Assembly (NCBI RefSeq): GCF_000321225.1
Contig: NW_004450286.1
Span: forward strand, 1,082,508-1,146,507
Reading direction: 5' to 3'
Length of the DNA: 64,000 nucleotides
DNA from: Odobenus rosmarus divergens
Lineage: Eukaryota > Chordata > Mammalia > Carnivora > Odobenidae
This document shows, one piece after another, positions 47,001 to 59,044 of this stretch. Each line of letters begins with the position of its first letter. Position 1 is the first letter of the stretch. Below the pieces are notes generated by a model. The model was not told the origin of the DNA and did no database searches. It saw only the letters and a list, made by a program, of their open reading frames with translations. Both the position numbers and the translations under genes were made by a program.

Positions 47001-47449
47001 TGCAAAATGAACAAACCTTTTAGAATCTCTAAAAGCAAGAAGGAGAGTTTTATTAGAGCCCAAGTTAGGACAGCTGCCCAGGAAACACGCTCTTCATGGG
47101 GAAGAAAGTGCTCCGCAGAATGAACGGATTTTACAGGGTTATATATTACAGGTTATATACTTGTTACATCTTGGAAAAGCTCAAAAGATTGTAGAGTAGC
47201 ATATAGGCAGGAGTCACGAATGTTGTGATGAGGGACTGTAGGGAGCCGGAGCACTGATCGATATCTCAAGGGCAAGAGGGGTTTTCCGTAGGCCCCTCAT
47301 TCACAAAGGAGATGTCCAGGGTACACTGGCGGGCCATAAGTCAGGCTTTTGGTTTGAACAAAGTTGATATACAGTCACGTTGACTTAGAAAGAAATCTAA
47401 GATGGCTTCCTTTGTATAGCAGGCCTTTAGAGCGTTTTTTCTCTCATCA
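47001..47449 (-). repeat. 3' LTR of the provirus
   Basis: Shares long stretches with 54440-55073, for example gtcttggaaaagctcaaaag versus the near-identical left copy. On the minus strand a TATATAA-like motif is near 47143-47160 and an AATAAA signal is at 47054-47049. The ends are TG...CA. Confidence 0.88.
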
Positions 47450-47460
47450 TTTCCCCCTTT
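47450..47460 (-). other. Polypurine tract of the provirus
   Basis: The minus strand reads AAAGGGGGAAA immediately upstream of the 3' LTR, the expected primer for plus-strand DNA synthesis. It fixes the orientation of the provirus. Confidence 0.8.
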
Positions 47461-47589
47461 CGACCTATAATCTTTTGACAGAAAGTACTGATGGCCATTA
47501 TTCTGTCCCTTGATTCCAGGGTGATTGCTTATATCTGCCCTGGGTCCATCATGATTCTCGATGCTAGGCCCAATTTAGGTCAGAGGAGT

Positions 47590-47775
47590 CTATGCCGGGG
47601 GGTCAATAGTAGGGCCTCTAATAGGGAATGTTACAATTGATATATACTTTTTCAGTGAGACCAAATTGTCTTGCAAACATGTATGTGTGCTTTGTGGTGA
47701 GTTTGCCTTTACATTTTTGGGGTGATATTTATAGCCTAAATATAGAAATAGTAATAAAAGCCCAATTAATAACAT
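47590..47775 (-). pseudogene. Possible envelope transmembrane C-terminal remnant
   Basis: A 61-codon open frame starts with a strongly hydrophobic segment of about 14 residues (residues 2-15) followed by a basic, hydrophilic tail. It ends about 130 bp before the polypurine tract, where the envelope transmembrane tail of a provirus would lie. It is identified by position and hydropathy only, not by family match. The surrounding frame is broken, so it is a pseudogene. Confidence 0.45.
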
Positions 47776-48060
47776 TTGAGGTAACCAACAGGGAATAGGT
47801 ATGGAATTAGAAAGACAAGAGAGAAATCCATTTTATGTACTTTGATCATCTTAAATTAGAGTATCTGTTTACCCTCTTTATCTACGGTTATTTGTGCTTT
47901 GTTATATAGTTGAGCTGATTGGTTTAAATGGTAATTAAATATTCTGTTATTACATGTAACAATTTCCCTGGCCAGTTGGTTTCCATAAATATTACATCTT
48001 GTGGTGGTTATAATTCTATCTCCCAAAACATTTGGTCATCAATATTAATATTAGCATAAT

Positions 48061-48255
48061 TTTTTAAAAGATTTTATTTATTTATTTATTTGAGAGATAG
48101 TGAGAGAGAGCATACTAGCAGGGGGAAAGGCAGAGGGAGAGGGACAAGCAGAGCTGCTGAGCAGGGAGCCTGATGTGGGGCTCGATCTCAGGACCCCAAG
48201 ATCATGACCTGAGCCAAAGATATACACTTAACCGACTGAGTCACCCAGGCACCCC
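48061..48255 (-). mobile_element. Can-SINE, first of a tandem pair in the provirus
   Basis: ttttatttatttatttattt tail, GA-rich body and reversed head ending gtcacccaggcacccc. It is flanked by aatattagcataattttt-type repeats at 48047 and 48256. Confidence 0.93.
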
Positions 48256-48273
48256 AATATTAGCATAATTTTT

Positions 48274-48475
48274 AAAAGATTTTATTTATTTATTTATTTG
48301 AGAGACAGAGCATGAGCAGGGGGAAGGGCAGAGGGAGAGGGAGAGAGAGAATCTCAAGCAGACTCCCCGCTGAGTGTGGAGCATGACATGGGGCTCGATC
48401 TCATGACCCTGAGATCATGACCTGAGCTGAAACCAAGAGTCAGACACTTAACTGACTGAGCCACTCAGGTGCCCC
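48274..48475 (-). mobile_element. Can-SINE, second of a tandem pair in the provirus
   Basis: Second reversed SINE with its own tail and head (ccactcaggtgcccc). The target motif agcataattttt occurs left of it (about 48262-48273) and right of it (48476-48487), giving three copies across the pair. Confidence 0.93.
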
Positions 48476-48668
48476 AGCATAATTTTTGTTAGCATCAGGC
48501 AATTCTGTTTGAGTTGCAAAGCTAATATTACACCATATAGCCATAGCATTATGGTTACAAAATAAATCAAGGAGTATTACGGAGGTGTTTTATAAAGGTT
48601 TCCAACGAAATCTTCCTTTTCTTATATACCCTATGTTATGGACATAGCCATTTGTATGGGCATAGCTG

Positions 48669-49001
48669 TTATAGGCCAAGTTGGAGTGAATTCAGGGTTC
48701 CTTGCTGTTCAGGGCATAACCATGTATCTTGCCTGAATTTGCGGATGTCAGTAGATACTGGAATCCAGAAAGAATCATTGGCTGAAGGGGCCCATTTTCC
48801 TCCAATGGGAAGAACTCTGGCGATATCTACAATAGTTCCTATTCCTATTAAGACATTGAAAAATGTCAAAGCCTGGTTGGCTATACATTTGGGCACCGAG
48901 GACAATAATTGAACATTTATATAAGACACAGGCATCTTTAGTGATTTTCCACAGATGAGAGAAGCTGTACATTTTGGGTTTCTGCCGTTAGTAAAGGCCA
49001 C
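48669..49001 (-). pseudogene. Provirus internal reading-frame remnant
   Basis: A 110-codon open frame, the longest uninterrupted minus-strand frame in the 3' half of the provirus. It carries several cysteines and a mildly hydrophobic stretch around residues 42-68. The position upstream of the candidate transmembrane remnant suggests envelope, but no family motif is recognised and no intact flanking frame exists. Confidence 0.35.
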
Positions 49002-50032
49002 TGACCAGTAGTTACCTCAGAATCTTCTGGGTTGTATGGCAGAGTTAGATTTGGGAGGTGGCTGAATCCAAGTCACTCCCAGAACAGCGTCTCTGAAAGA
49101 TACCCATGGTTTTTTTTTGTTTTTTGTTTTGTTTTGTTTTATTTCATCTTAGGCTTTTCCATCCGCAAAAACATGGTTAGTGATTACATTGGCTATTTTG
49201 GCATGTTGGACAAGCTGCCACTAAGTTTCTCCCATTGTGCCTGGGAGCCTTTCTTAATAAATTATCACCTAAGTTTATAGAGACACAAGGGTCAATCCAT
49301 TGAATGTTATGTACAGTGCAGCTTAAATTTGAGTTAGATGGTATTTCTTGAGAGGTTTTTCTTAATGGGGGCCCTTCATAATGTATAAGCACCAGAAGCT
49401 AACGGAACATTAGAGTGTTTCCAAGAGGTCATAAACATTTTACCTAAGTTGTCTGTTATAATAAGGTGCTAGGGGAATATTTGAAGTTATATTAGTTAAA
49501 TTAATGAGTAACCATGATATTTTACCAGAATATAATAAAGGGGGAGATGAAAGCAAACACGTAGGTTTTTATTGCCTTCTAATATTACGATCTAAAAAGG
49601 AAGAAGAGTAGAACCACAGGCCTGGTCCCGAATCTTGGGAAAGTAGTCTACCCTGATGTCATCTACTTCTCATCCTGGTTTGTAGTTCAGATGGCTCTGA
49701 TGATCTTTAGTGGCCCACTGAGCAATGGGCACAGAGATTATGTACATGTGAGCTATTGTGGCCGATTTCCTTACATCAAATTTAGTCTGTAGGGCTTCAG
49801 GAAAAAAAGGCAGTTTTAGTTCTCAAATGATTCCAGGTCAAAGGGCGGGAGAAAAAAATCAACATATTAGTTTGGAGAGTTGTAGCCAGGCATTGGAGGG
49901 CATTAGAAGAAATTAGGATCTGGTCTAATTTCTAATGAATAGTATTAAAATCTAATATCTACAAAGATGTGTTACCTGAAACATTTTCTTTCTATAATCA
50001 CCCTCATTTTTAACAAAAATAGCCAAAATAAG

Positions 50033-50219
50033 TGCGCCTGGGTGGCTCAGTCATTAAGCATCTGCCTTCAGCTCAGGTCATGATCCTGGGGTCCTGGGAT
50101 CGAGCCCCACATCAGGCTCCCTGCTCTGCGGAAAGCCTGCTTCTCCCTCTCCCCCTCCCTCTGCTTGTGTTCCCTCTCTCTGTCAAATAAATAATTAAAA
50201 TCTTTAAAAACAAAACAAA
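50033..50219 (+). mobile_element. Can-SINE with 20-bp TSD
   Basis: Head gcgcctgggtggctcagtca, body with cctggggtcctgggatcgag, and an AAATAAATAATTAAAATC tail. The 20-bp duplication (acaaaaatagccaaaataag) is at 50013-50032 and 50220-50239, inside the provirus. Confidence 0.95.
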
Positions 50220-50733
50220 ACAAAAATAGCCAAAATAAGACAAATTTCTTTGTAAAATAAGTCCAGTTTTAACAAACTTGGCTTAATTTATTTATATAAA
50301 CACAGAAAGAATAGTGATTGACCACGTAAGTTCTTTTAAATCTGTTTTGCTGGAACTTTTTATAAGGAATTTTAGATTGAACTTTTAATAGCTTCTAAAG
50401 GCCAGAAGCCAAGCCAAATATTTGCCATCAGTTTGCCCGCAATGCTTGTAGATTTGAGTGAATTCCTCTTCTCAAGGTCCCCCAAATATCATGAGGTGCC
50501 TGCATCTGCCAGGAAGTGACCTTCTTTACTCACCTGGTAAGATTGCTGGGAACTCTGTTAGCAAGATATCAGGCCAGCATTTCCAAGGGGTTCTGTTGGC
50601 TCCATAAAGTCAACCTTAGGTCCTTAAAGCTGTCTGGTCATATCTGAGTCTATGCATGCCTTTCTCTAAATACAACCTTCCAGTTAAAGCCTTGGTAATA
50701 TAGCCAAAGGTGTCCTGTTAAGAGAACAGATTC

Positions 50734-50938
50734 TTTTTTTTTTTAAGATTTATTTATTTATTTTAGAGAGAATGAGAGAGAGCGAGAGAGCTGGGAGAGG
50801 AGCAGAGGAAGAGAGAGAATCCTAAGCAGGCTCACACTCAGCATGGAGTCCAGTGTTGGGCTGGATCTCTCCATCCTGTGATCATGACCTGAGCCAAAAT
50901 CAAGAGTCGCTTAACCGACTGAGCTACGCGGGCGCCCC
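50734..50938 (-). mobile_element. Can-SINE in the provirus
   Basis: Poly-T, aagatttatttatttatttt, GA-rich body and reversed head ending gagctacgcgggcgcccc. No clear duplication. Confidence 0.9.
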
Positions 50939-51507
50939 TGTAAGTCATAGCTTAAGAGAAAATCTGGAAGAGCAAACATTAGAACCAGCGATGTTTCAAA
51001 GAAGAGTCCTAAAAACTCTAATCATCTTTCTCAATTCATTTAGTCCCACGTTACTCATTCTTGTTCTGACTGAATGCAGCTTTTCCATTAGTTCCGTAAA
51101 TTCTTACCCAGTTTAGTTTTATGATCTTAAACATACTGTATTTGTCAAAAAGTCCTTTTCATGAATCTCCTCAAAAGATGAAACACACTTTCAAGAGCAT
51201 CAGAACAATACTGTAAATAAAAAAACACTGAAAGATGGACATGGTTAAAGATTGGATGACTGTTCATTATAGTGCAGCTGACAGGGAAATGCAGTTATTT
51301 CTGTGACACACAACATTTCAATAATTAGAATGTCAAGAGATGACTTTATACCAGGACATGTTAAAACTTTAGGGATTTCATATGATTTCTAGAACGGTTA
51401 TAGCCTTTACTCATACAATATAACCTAAGAAGGTTATCACCGTTTGTTTGACAGTGCTTCCCATGTAACCTAACATGCCGAATAAACAAGCCTAATTAGT
51501 CAAAAAG

Positions 51508-51613
51508 TGTTATTTTTTTTTAAGTAAGTTCTATGCCCAAAGTGGGGCATGAACTTATGACCCCAAGATTAAGCGGCACATGCTCTATCGACCGAGCCAG
51601 CCAGGCACCCCTG
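51508..51613 (-). mobile_element. Short Can-SINE with 13-bp TSD
   Basis: Poly-T, aagtaagttctatgcccaaa, and reversed head cgagccagccaggcacccc. The duplication attagtcaaaaag is at 51495-51507 and 51614-51626. Confidence 0.92.
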
Positions 51614-52429
51614 ATTAGTCAAAAAGACTTCATTCAGAATTTGAATATTTGAGAACATTTGTTAAAAACCTCTGACGGTTTTAAAGTACATACCTAAATA
51701 GGACTTAATATTTAATTATCTATTTAACCGGGATGGCAGTTATAGATTCCAAAGGCAAACACAGAAGTTTACCTGGTTTTTAGCAAAACGTAGCTCCTCT
51801 AATATTGAAAAGTTTCAGTTCTCTTAGATAATCAAACACCTGATAGACAAAGCATAGAAACTTTGGTTTTCTGGGCAGATTAAAAAAAAACTTTGTTTAT
51901 AATTTCTTATCAAGAGCAGACCAACAAGCCAAGAAAACTTTGTCTTTTTAACACAGAGAGACACCGAATCTCAATCTTATACCAATGTACTTTTAAAAAA
52001 TTCATTCATTCCAACCTTAGTCCTGGCGCACATAAAATTCTCTTCCAATGATTCCCCTCACAAACCTACAACTTTCTTTTTTATTCATATTCTGACCTAA
52101 GCCTTCTCTCTCTCTCTCTCTCACCAGTCTCATTTTAGGACAAATTTACTTTTTTCTTTCCTCAGTGAAAATGTATTCCCATTCCTCACAGCTTTCTCAC
52201 CAACAACACATCTTGGTTTCCTTGGCATTCAGAGTTGCTTGCCTTATCATTTTCCAGCGGTCTTAATTACATTTATCAGAACTTTTACTTTTAGAAACCT
52301 ATCTCCAGTGAAAACTAAGTAGTGACCAACTGTGAACTATTACCCCAGAATTCTTCAGATTGGAAATTTATGAATACATTTCATAATTTCTAGAAATGTG
52401 TGTTGTTTTTTTCATAGTACAACTTTCAG

Positions 52430-52485
52430 TAAAGCACATTTACATTTACAAAGCACATTTACAAAGCACATTTACCAACGGACCC
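52430..52485 (+). repeat. Three-copy short tandem repeat (aaagcacatttac)
   Basis: The unit aaagcacatttac recurs at about 52432, 52450 and 52465 within the provirus interior. Confidence 0.75.
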
Positions 52486-52709
52486 AAGTGTCCTCAGTTT
52501 CTCTGCAGTAAGAAGCCAAAAGCAGACAAACCTACATTCATTAATCAGTGCTTTTGTATTCTGTCTTATTTGGAAAAGACTTAGCTAACCAGTGAATTCA
52601 ACCCAGTTTATCATTAAACTTAGCAAAACTTCAAAGTTTCAGGTTACAGCTTTTTTTCAAAATCAAAGATTTTGAAAGCTATAAACCTTTGTATTTATTC
52701 CACCTATTT

Positions 52710-52820
52710 TTTTAATTATTTATTTTTAAGTAATCTCTACCCACAACATGGGGCTTGAACTCACCGCCCTGAGCTCAAGAATTGCATGCTCTTCTTACTG
52801 AGCCAGCCAGGCGCCCCTCA
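52710..52820 (-). mobile_element. Short Can-SINE in the provirus
   Basis: aattatttatttttaagtaa, acatggggcttgaactcacc, and reversed head gagccagccaggcgcccc. The duplication acctattt is at 52702-52709 and 52821-52828. Confidence 0.88.
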
Positions 52821-54439
52821 ACCTATTTAACAGTTACCCATGAAAACTTCATGAGACAGACAAAATTAACCATCATTTTAGTCATTTTTACTGACAGATT
52901 GCAACAGATAAAAGATGAATTTAATAAACTCAGAAGTTGATTATCTGTATTATATTTGATGTTGAGAATGCCAAAAGACATGCCTATTTTAGTTAAACCA
53001 ACACACTTTAATACTGAATCATTTTCCAGATCCCATGAACTTGAAAAACATTTGCATTAATCTCCGTCTCAGTTTTAGAATGCCTGATTCTTATAAGTGC
53101 TTGCCTTTTAACCAATTAAATAGAGCTCTTTTACAAATTAATTTTAGCAATGCCACCTGGAAGTAGAAAAAATATCTCACGTCTATAACACACATGGACA
53201 AACATGATGCAAACAAAATCTAGCCTTTGTTTCATTAATTTTTGTGGAGAGGACATTAAAGGCCCAATTTCCATATCTCCTTTTTATGGAAACAGATCTC
53301 ATTGCAAGATAGCATTGTAATTTATAGATCCATTCATTAGTTATTTCCCAGTTAGAACATGGCCAGTTTTGTGCAGAGATGCCAAAAGCTGTGCCCACAA
53401 ACAAACCAGAAGAAGCCGAGAGTACCTCCATGCGTGTTGGTTCCTCCTCAAAAGCCAGGAGCTTCACTGAGTGACCCAGACAGCTCCCTCATTTCTGGTT
53501 GCTCAGCGTTCTTTAATTGTATGTGCAAGAAAACTAATTTAGACATGTCAGAAGAGACCCCCATATGGGCCATCTGAGACTCGGGTTATCCCTAGCTCCC
53601 TTTACCTATTTCGGCAAGCATTGCACGGGGATGTGTCATATGTGTTGTACGTACAACCTGCTGGGGTTCCTGTGAGTGGTTGTTGGTTTCCCCAGGAGCT
53701 CTTCCACTTTTGAAGAGAGATTCTCCATCCATGTTAGTTTTGGTGTTGGAATAGGGCTCGAGCAAAATCTAAGGATATTAAGTGGGGTTGGATCGAGAGG
53801 GTGGTGCTGGTGAATGTCACTGCCAAAGGGCCGTGGTGTGCTCTATTTTGTGTCTCCATCTCTCCCAGCAAGGTCTGAGACCACCAAGAGGGCTCGGAGT
53901 GCCAGATGATGAGTCCTTTTGTGTGTGTCCCCGAACAGGCCAATTGTTAATTACCTGATGCGATGGGAAATTCCTATGGGACTGCTACACATCTCGAGGA
54001 ATATCCTCAGACACTTGCACCAGGCTTTCAGTCACTGGAAAGCACCATTTGGCCAGAAGGACCATGTCCCTTCTCTTCAGAGCTGACTGATTCAGTCTCT
54101 CATATTTCCAGCCAGAAATGGATTCAAGGCTTATATTAATAACAGAAGTCAGAACAATGCCAAGTTAAAACAACCACCCCATCCTCTCCAGTCCATCTAG
54201 GTCATTTCCACCTCGAGAACATTACCAGTAACCCTCAACAGCTCAAATAAAAGTCAGGACCATTAACTCAAATTGAGGAGGTCCAGATATGAGAAGTCAC
54301 TGATACCCCTTTGAGGTGTGGAGAAGTCAGAGGGGCATAGAGGGCCCGTGCTGGTGCCTAGTGGAGAGTTCCAGAGGGTCCCCAGGTGTCCCTGGGCCCC
54401 CTGCTCTGATATCTTGCTGTCTACCCCTAAAATGGTACC

Positions 54440-55073
54440 TCAAAATGAGCAAATCTTGAGTATCTCTAAAAGCAAGAAAGAGTTTCATTTGAGCCAAGTT
54501 AGGACAGCTGCCCCCAGAAACACGCCCTTTGCAGGGAAGAAAGGGCTCTGGAGAATGAACGGTGTTTACAGGGTTATATGCTTTTTACGTCTTGGAAAAG
54601 CTCAAAAGATTGTAGATTTGCATGTAGGCAGGAGTCACCAGTTGTAAAGGAATGCGGGGAGGAGGAGCAGTGATCACCATCTCGAGGACGGGACGCATTT
54701 TCTTTAGGCTACTTGCTCACAAAGCAGATGGACAGTGCACGCGTGGTGGGCCACGAATCAGGCTTTCAAATGAAGTTTATGTACAGTCATGTTGATCTGG
54801 AAAGAAATCTAAAGGGGCGCCTGGGTGGCTCAGTCGGTTAAGCGTCTGCCTTCAGCTCAGGTCATGATCCCAGGGTCCTGGGATCGAGCCCCGCATCGGG
54901 CTCCCTGCTCAGCGGGGAGTCTGCTTCTCCCTCTCGCTCTGCTGCTCCTCCTGCTTGTGCTCCCCCGCCTCTGTCTCAAATAAAATATTAAAAAAAAAAA
55001 AAGGAAAGAAAAGAAAGAAGTCTAAAATGGCTTCCCTTGTATATCAGGCCTTTAGAGAGTTTTTCTCTCATCA
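54440..55073 (-). repeat. 5' LTR of the provirus, interrupted by a SINE
   Basis: Homologous to 47001-47449 along its length once the SINE at 54814-55013 is removed. The polyadenylation signal position is altered to AATGAA on the minus strand. The TG terminus at 54440 is mutated. Confidence 0.87.
54814..55013 (+). mobile_element. Can-SINE inserted in the 5' LTR
   Basis: Well-preserved head (gggcgcctgggtggctcagt) and body. The duplication aaagaaatctaaa/aaagaagtctaaa is at 54801-54813 and 55014-55026. The 3' LTR lacks this SINE, so it arrived after integration. Confidence 0.94.
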
Positions 55074-56742
55074 CTCTCTACACAGGGTTTCAGTCCTAAA
55101 GACAGCCTAAGAATGAAAATCACCTAGAGTCCAAATGACCCATGAATACTAATGAACTCATACTTGTTTAATACCCATGATGTGCTAAACTGTCCCAGTT
55201 GTTTTGTATATGTCTCATTCAGTCCTCACTGGGACCCTGTGATCTGTTCATCACTCAGCCTGGGAGGGAACTGCTATTACTCTCGACTCCCAGAGGGAGT
55301 CGACTCAGCACAGAAAGCCTAAGCCGCTTCTCCAAGGTGGGGGTATGGGGGTGTGTGGGGGGATTCAAAGGCGGGCACTCCGGCTGCAGAGTCAACGTTC
55401 TTACCCCTGGCTTAACCAACAGCATGGGATAGAGCACGTTGATGGCTGGGAATCAGGGGAAGTCACTGGCTGTGGACAACAGACCTGTGTTGTAGGGAAA
55501 GACTTGCCTTCAGACACTAGAGTCACACTCAGCCTCTGAGGTCAGAAAGTTCCGTGGGGCCTAAGTGCCTCTGCTGTACTTAATCTGGCAGTTTCTGAGC
55601 AGGGAGTGACATGATCCAGGTGAGGTTAAGGTGGATCACCACTGGGCAGAGGATGGTTGTGAGAGCAGTAGGAGGGAAACCAGGGAAGAGGCACCTTCCG
55701 TAGGCCAGGCCTAAGCTGGTGTGGCTTTGTCCCGAATGGGGCCCGGGGTTGGGGCGGGGAGATGGGCAGGGAAGGCGGTGGATGGGGGTGGGCAGCTGAT
55801 TGGTTGTGGGAGCATGCAGTTAGAAGCCTGGTCATGCCATAGCAGAAATAGGGAAGTCTGGACCGTTTGGGGTGGATAAAGGGATTCTGATGAGTTGGGG
55901 TCCCCAAGGGACACATCCCTGAAGAAGTGCACGGCAAAGGGACTGGAAATACTAGCACAGCCAGCTGGGAATGGAGATTTCTGTGGAAGGGTTGCTGCCT
56001 GGGAGCAGTGCTGTCTGTCTCAGCCCCCGCCCTAATTGTGGGGGCCCTGACAGCCTGCAGAGCATCCTTCACCTCTCCCTCCAGCGTAGACCCCTGGACA
56101 CCTGGCTGTCACTGGCACTTGAAGCAGCGTTTTTTTAAGGTGAAGAAAAATACTGAAATCACTCGATTAATTATGCAGCCTCACAAGATACATGTTGGCA
56201 GAAGACTGAAAACGTTCTGCCTCAGAGAGATAACCAAATAGAGGGTGTTGTGGCATCAAACTCTGTCGTTCCTCAAGTAGGAAAGTGTTAGCCTTGGGAC
56301 GATGATTTAGCGAGACAGAGGGGTTTATTAAAATCAAATATTTCCAGAAACGCCAGTGTACCATGGAGGGTCTCCGACACACCCCACGAGGTCAATGTGG
56401 TGACTGACTGAAACGAGAGATCTCCACCGTCCTCTGCAGGCTAGGAAGTGTGGTTCCTTCCGAGAGACAAGTGCGGCAGAAGGTCATTATCTTTGAAGAG
56501 GAGGTTGGATTCAATAGACTTGTCATTAGCACCTGCCTCATCTTGGTTGACTGTTTTGCTAAGGCACCTATTTTAGTCATGCACCAATTTATCCCCAGGA
56601 TTCCTTATTCTGTCAAGTTCATTTCAGCAGACCTTTATTCACCATGTGCTGTGTCGGGCTCTGGAACGCTCTGCAGAGGATGGGAAGGTGAGGGAAGCAG
56701 GAGGGAGCTAATTACTGAGCTCTGGCAGGCATCCCATTATAT

Positions 56743-56782
56743 CGTGTGTGTGTGCGTGTGCGCGCGCGTGCACGCGTGCATG
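56743..56782. repeat. GT/GC microsatellite, Z-DNA candidate
   Basis: A 40-nt uninterrupted alternating purine-pyrimidine run: (GT)n, then (GC)n, then mixed. Confidence 0.9.
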
Positions 56783-56794
56783 GTTGTGTTTCTG

Positions 56795-57115
56795 CCTGGG
56801 CTGTCCTCTGCCTAGATCTTTGCATGCCCTTCTCCTTCCTACTCTTGTCTCAGCTAAGTACCACTTCCTCTGAGAAGCCCTCCCTGACCACCCTAGTAAG
56901 GGTGGCCCCTGCCTCTGCCTCAGTCACCTGGTCTGCCATCATACCGTTTTCTTAAGAGCAGTGTTGCTGCTTGACATTCCCTCAGGTATTTGTCTATATT
57001 TACTACTTTTCTCCCTGCACTAGAATGTAAGCTCCTTGAGGTCAGGGACTCTGTCTTGCTTACCACCGTCTGCCCCGACAGTGCTAGCTCAGGAGACCTT
57101 TGTCAAGCGAATGAC
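56795..57115 (+). mobile_element. L2 3' fragment
   Basis: gatctttgcatgcccttctc, then ttcctctgagaagccctccc and a tagaatgtaagctccttgag segment: L2 3' landmarks in order. Confidence 0.7.
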
Positions 57116-59044
57116 TGCATCTGATTTCCTCAACAGCTCTGGACAGGTGGTGTTTTCACATAACTCACAGAAGGGGAGACTGAGGCTCTGGGAGGGCCCT
57201 GGTTTGCCTGGATTTTCACAGCCAGCAGATCTTGTGCTGGACTTTGCACTTGAGTCTGTGGGCCTCCCATGCCCCTGTGACATGCCTCCCCACCTCAGTG
57301 GAACCTGATCCCTGCCCTCGGGGAACTCTCTGCCCAGCCAGGAAGTGTGGGCACCCTGACAGAGGCGACAGACACACAAAGGGGGCTTGAAGGTGGGAGC
57401 AGTGACATCACTAGAAGACATGAGCAAAGGCTTTATGGAAAGGCAGCCTTTACAAGGCGTTGCAATATGGTGGTGATGAGAGAGAAGGTTTTTGAGGCTA
57501 AGGGAATAGCACCAGCAAAAATACAGAGGTGGGAAAGTAAAGGGAGTTTGCAGAGAACAGTGAGCAGTCTGGCTTGGTCTGGGGGTAGGAACTCCCATGA
57601 ATTGTGTGAGGGACTTCTGGAAAGGGGAGGTGGGACCCAGACCCCTCAGTGGGAATGCAGGGCTGCAGAGGGTGGGTTCCACCCATGTGGCGTGGGGTGT
57701 CCTGAAGGTTCTTGAATGGACAAGGGTATTCAGGTGATGGGGAGGGAAAGGTGGGGGCAGGAGGCAGAGCCAGGGAAAGAGATTCTTTAATAAAGGAACA
57801 GCTGCGGTCATTGTCAAGGTGGATTCCAGGGTTATAAAGCTGTCTTCAGGTAAACAGAAGACCATCTTAGTTGAAATCTTCACATACTGGCTGCGGAGGG
57901 CTTGGTTCTTGCTGTGAACTCAAACCTTAGACAGATATTAGCTCACTGTTTTCCTTGTACCCCAAAAGGGCCTCTGTGCCCCCATTTTACAAAGGGAGAA
58001 TAACAAGACAAAGCTTCTCAGTGGTGAAGGGTAGAGTTAAGTCCAGAAGTGTTTGCCCTGCTCAGTGCCAGGCCTGAGGGGTCATCAGCAGGAGGATGCA
58101 CATTTCTCCTGTCAAGTTCACCGCTCATGGGTCTCAGATGCAAGTCTGCAGATATTTACCAGTTGGGAGAAGGTGATCCCTGACGAACAGCAAGGCAGGT
58201 GTCCTGGAGTTGGAGGTGAGGTGGTTAGGGCACCCTTCCCTGGGGGAAGTGGGGCTGGCTGGCCAGAGGATTTGTGGGGGCAGAGGGGAGAGGAAGGGTG
58301 TTCCAGACTGGGGGAACGGCGCGGACCAAGTCCAGGTGGCAAGTGAGCTCAAGGACTGGCGGGTGGGCAAGACAGGGCATGCAGGCTGGTGGCTCCGCAC
58401 TGGTGTTTGATGGAGTCAGATGCTGAGCACAGTGCTCTTTGGAGACGTTTGCTACTGTTTCCTGGTCCCTTCATCCAGCTGTGACCTCAGGAAGCCCAAT
58501 TACTGCTCAGAAAACCCATTCCTCCCAGGCCTGTTCGTTGTTTCTGACCCTGATGGCTTGAGGAGAAAAGGCGAACATTTAGTCGTTAAGCGTGCGGCTC
58601 TCTTGCGCCTGGGCCTGCCTTTGTTGGTAAGCGCGGTTCCCCACCGTCAGCCGCAGCCCCCTCACCGTCTGTCCTGCTCAGAAGTGGGTTCCAGGCGAGC
58701 GGAGTTGTCTGCAATCTCATCACCCCCAGAGATGTCCACGTGTACCCACGTGTGGGCTCCTGCCCCGTGTCCCGCACTTCAGCCCAGGCAGGGGTACCCC
58801 TAGGGCCGACCCCAGGCTTCTCCGGTGCCCAGCACGTCAGGCCAGGGAAATTTATTCCGGGACATGCATTGTCCCCTACTCTGGATGAGGCATTGTGCCG
58901 GGCACTGCAAGTGTTGGGGAGCCTGAGGGGCATCTCGACACGATTCCTGCAGCAAGAAACAAGTGTTTGCCTCCCTTTGCGCGCAGGTGACATTCACAGT
59001 TTTCGCCATGTCAGAGGGCCAGCTCTGCTCGGTCATAGGTGGAA

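Larger units (their letters stand above)
47001..55073 (-). mobile_element. Decayed endogenous retrovirus with paired LTRs, antisense to LRRC20
   Basis: Two direct copies of a roughly 450-bp LTR bracket about 7 kb. On the plus strand the left copy starts TG at 47001 and ends CA at 47449, and is followed by tttccccctttcg, the complement of a polypurine tract. This places the 3' LTR at left and the provirus on the minus strand. The right (5') LTR is about 54440-55073 and carries a later SINE. The interior holds six further SINEs, leaving about 6 kb of viral sequence, and all reading frames are short and broken. No clear primer-binding site, gag or reverse-transcriptase motif could be read, so the class is unresolved. 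No matching target duplication is visible (ctga versus ctct). Confidence 0.85.

Noticed and set aside
52430..52485. Short tandem repeat as a possible CRISPR-like array
   Set aside because: Only three units with no spacer structure, in a mammalian genome and inside a decayed provirus.
54380..54440. Search for a primer-binding site just inside the 5' LTR
   Set aside because: No tRNA-complementary TGG-type motif is clear next to the LTR edge. A partial tatcagagcaggg string lies too far inside to be convincing.
46997..55077. Target-site duplication of the provirus
   Set aside because: The flanking tetranucleotides differ (ctga left, ctct right), so no duplication is claimed.
55626..57883. Minus-strand frames of 148 and 264 codons at 55626-56072 and 57089-57883
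   Set aside because: They overlap L2/MIR-like texture, are proline/serine-rich without domains, and lie antisense in an intron.
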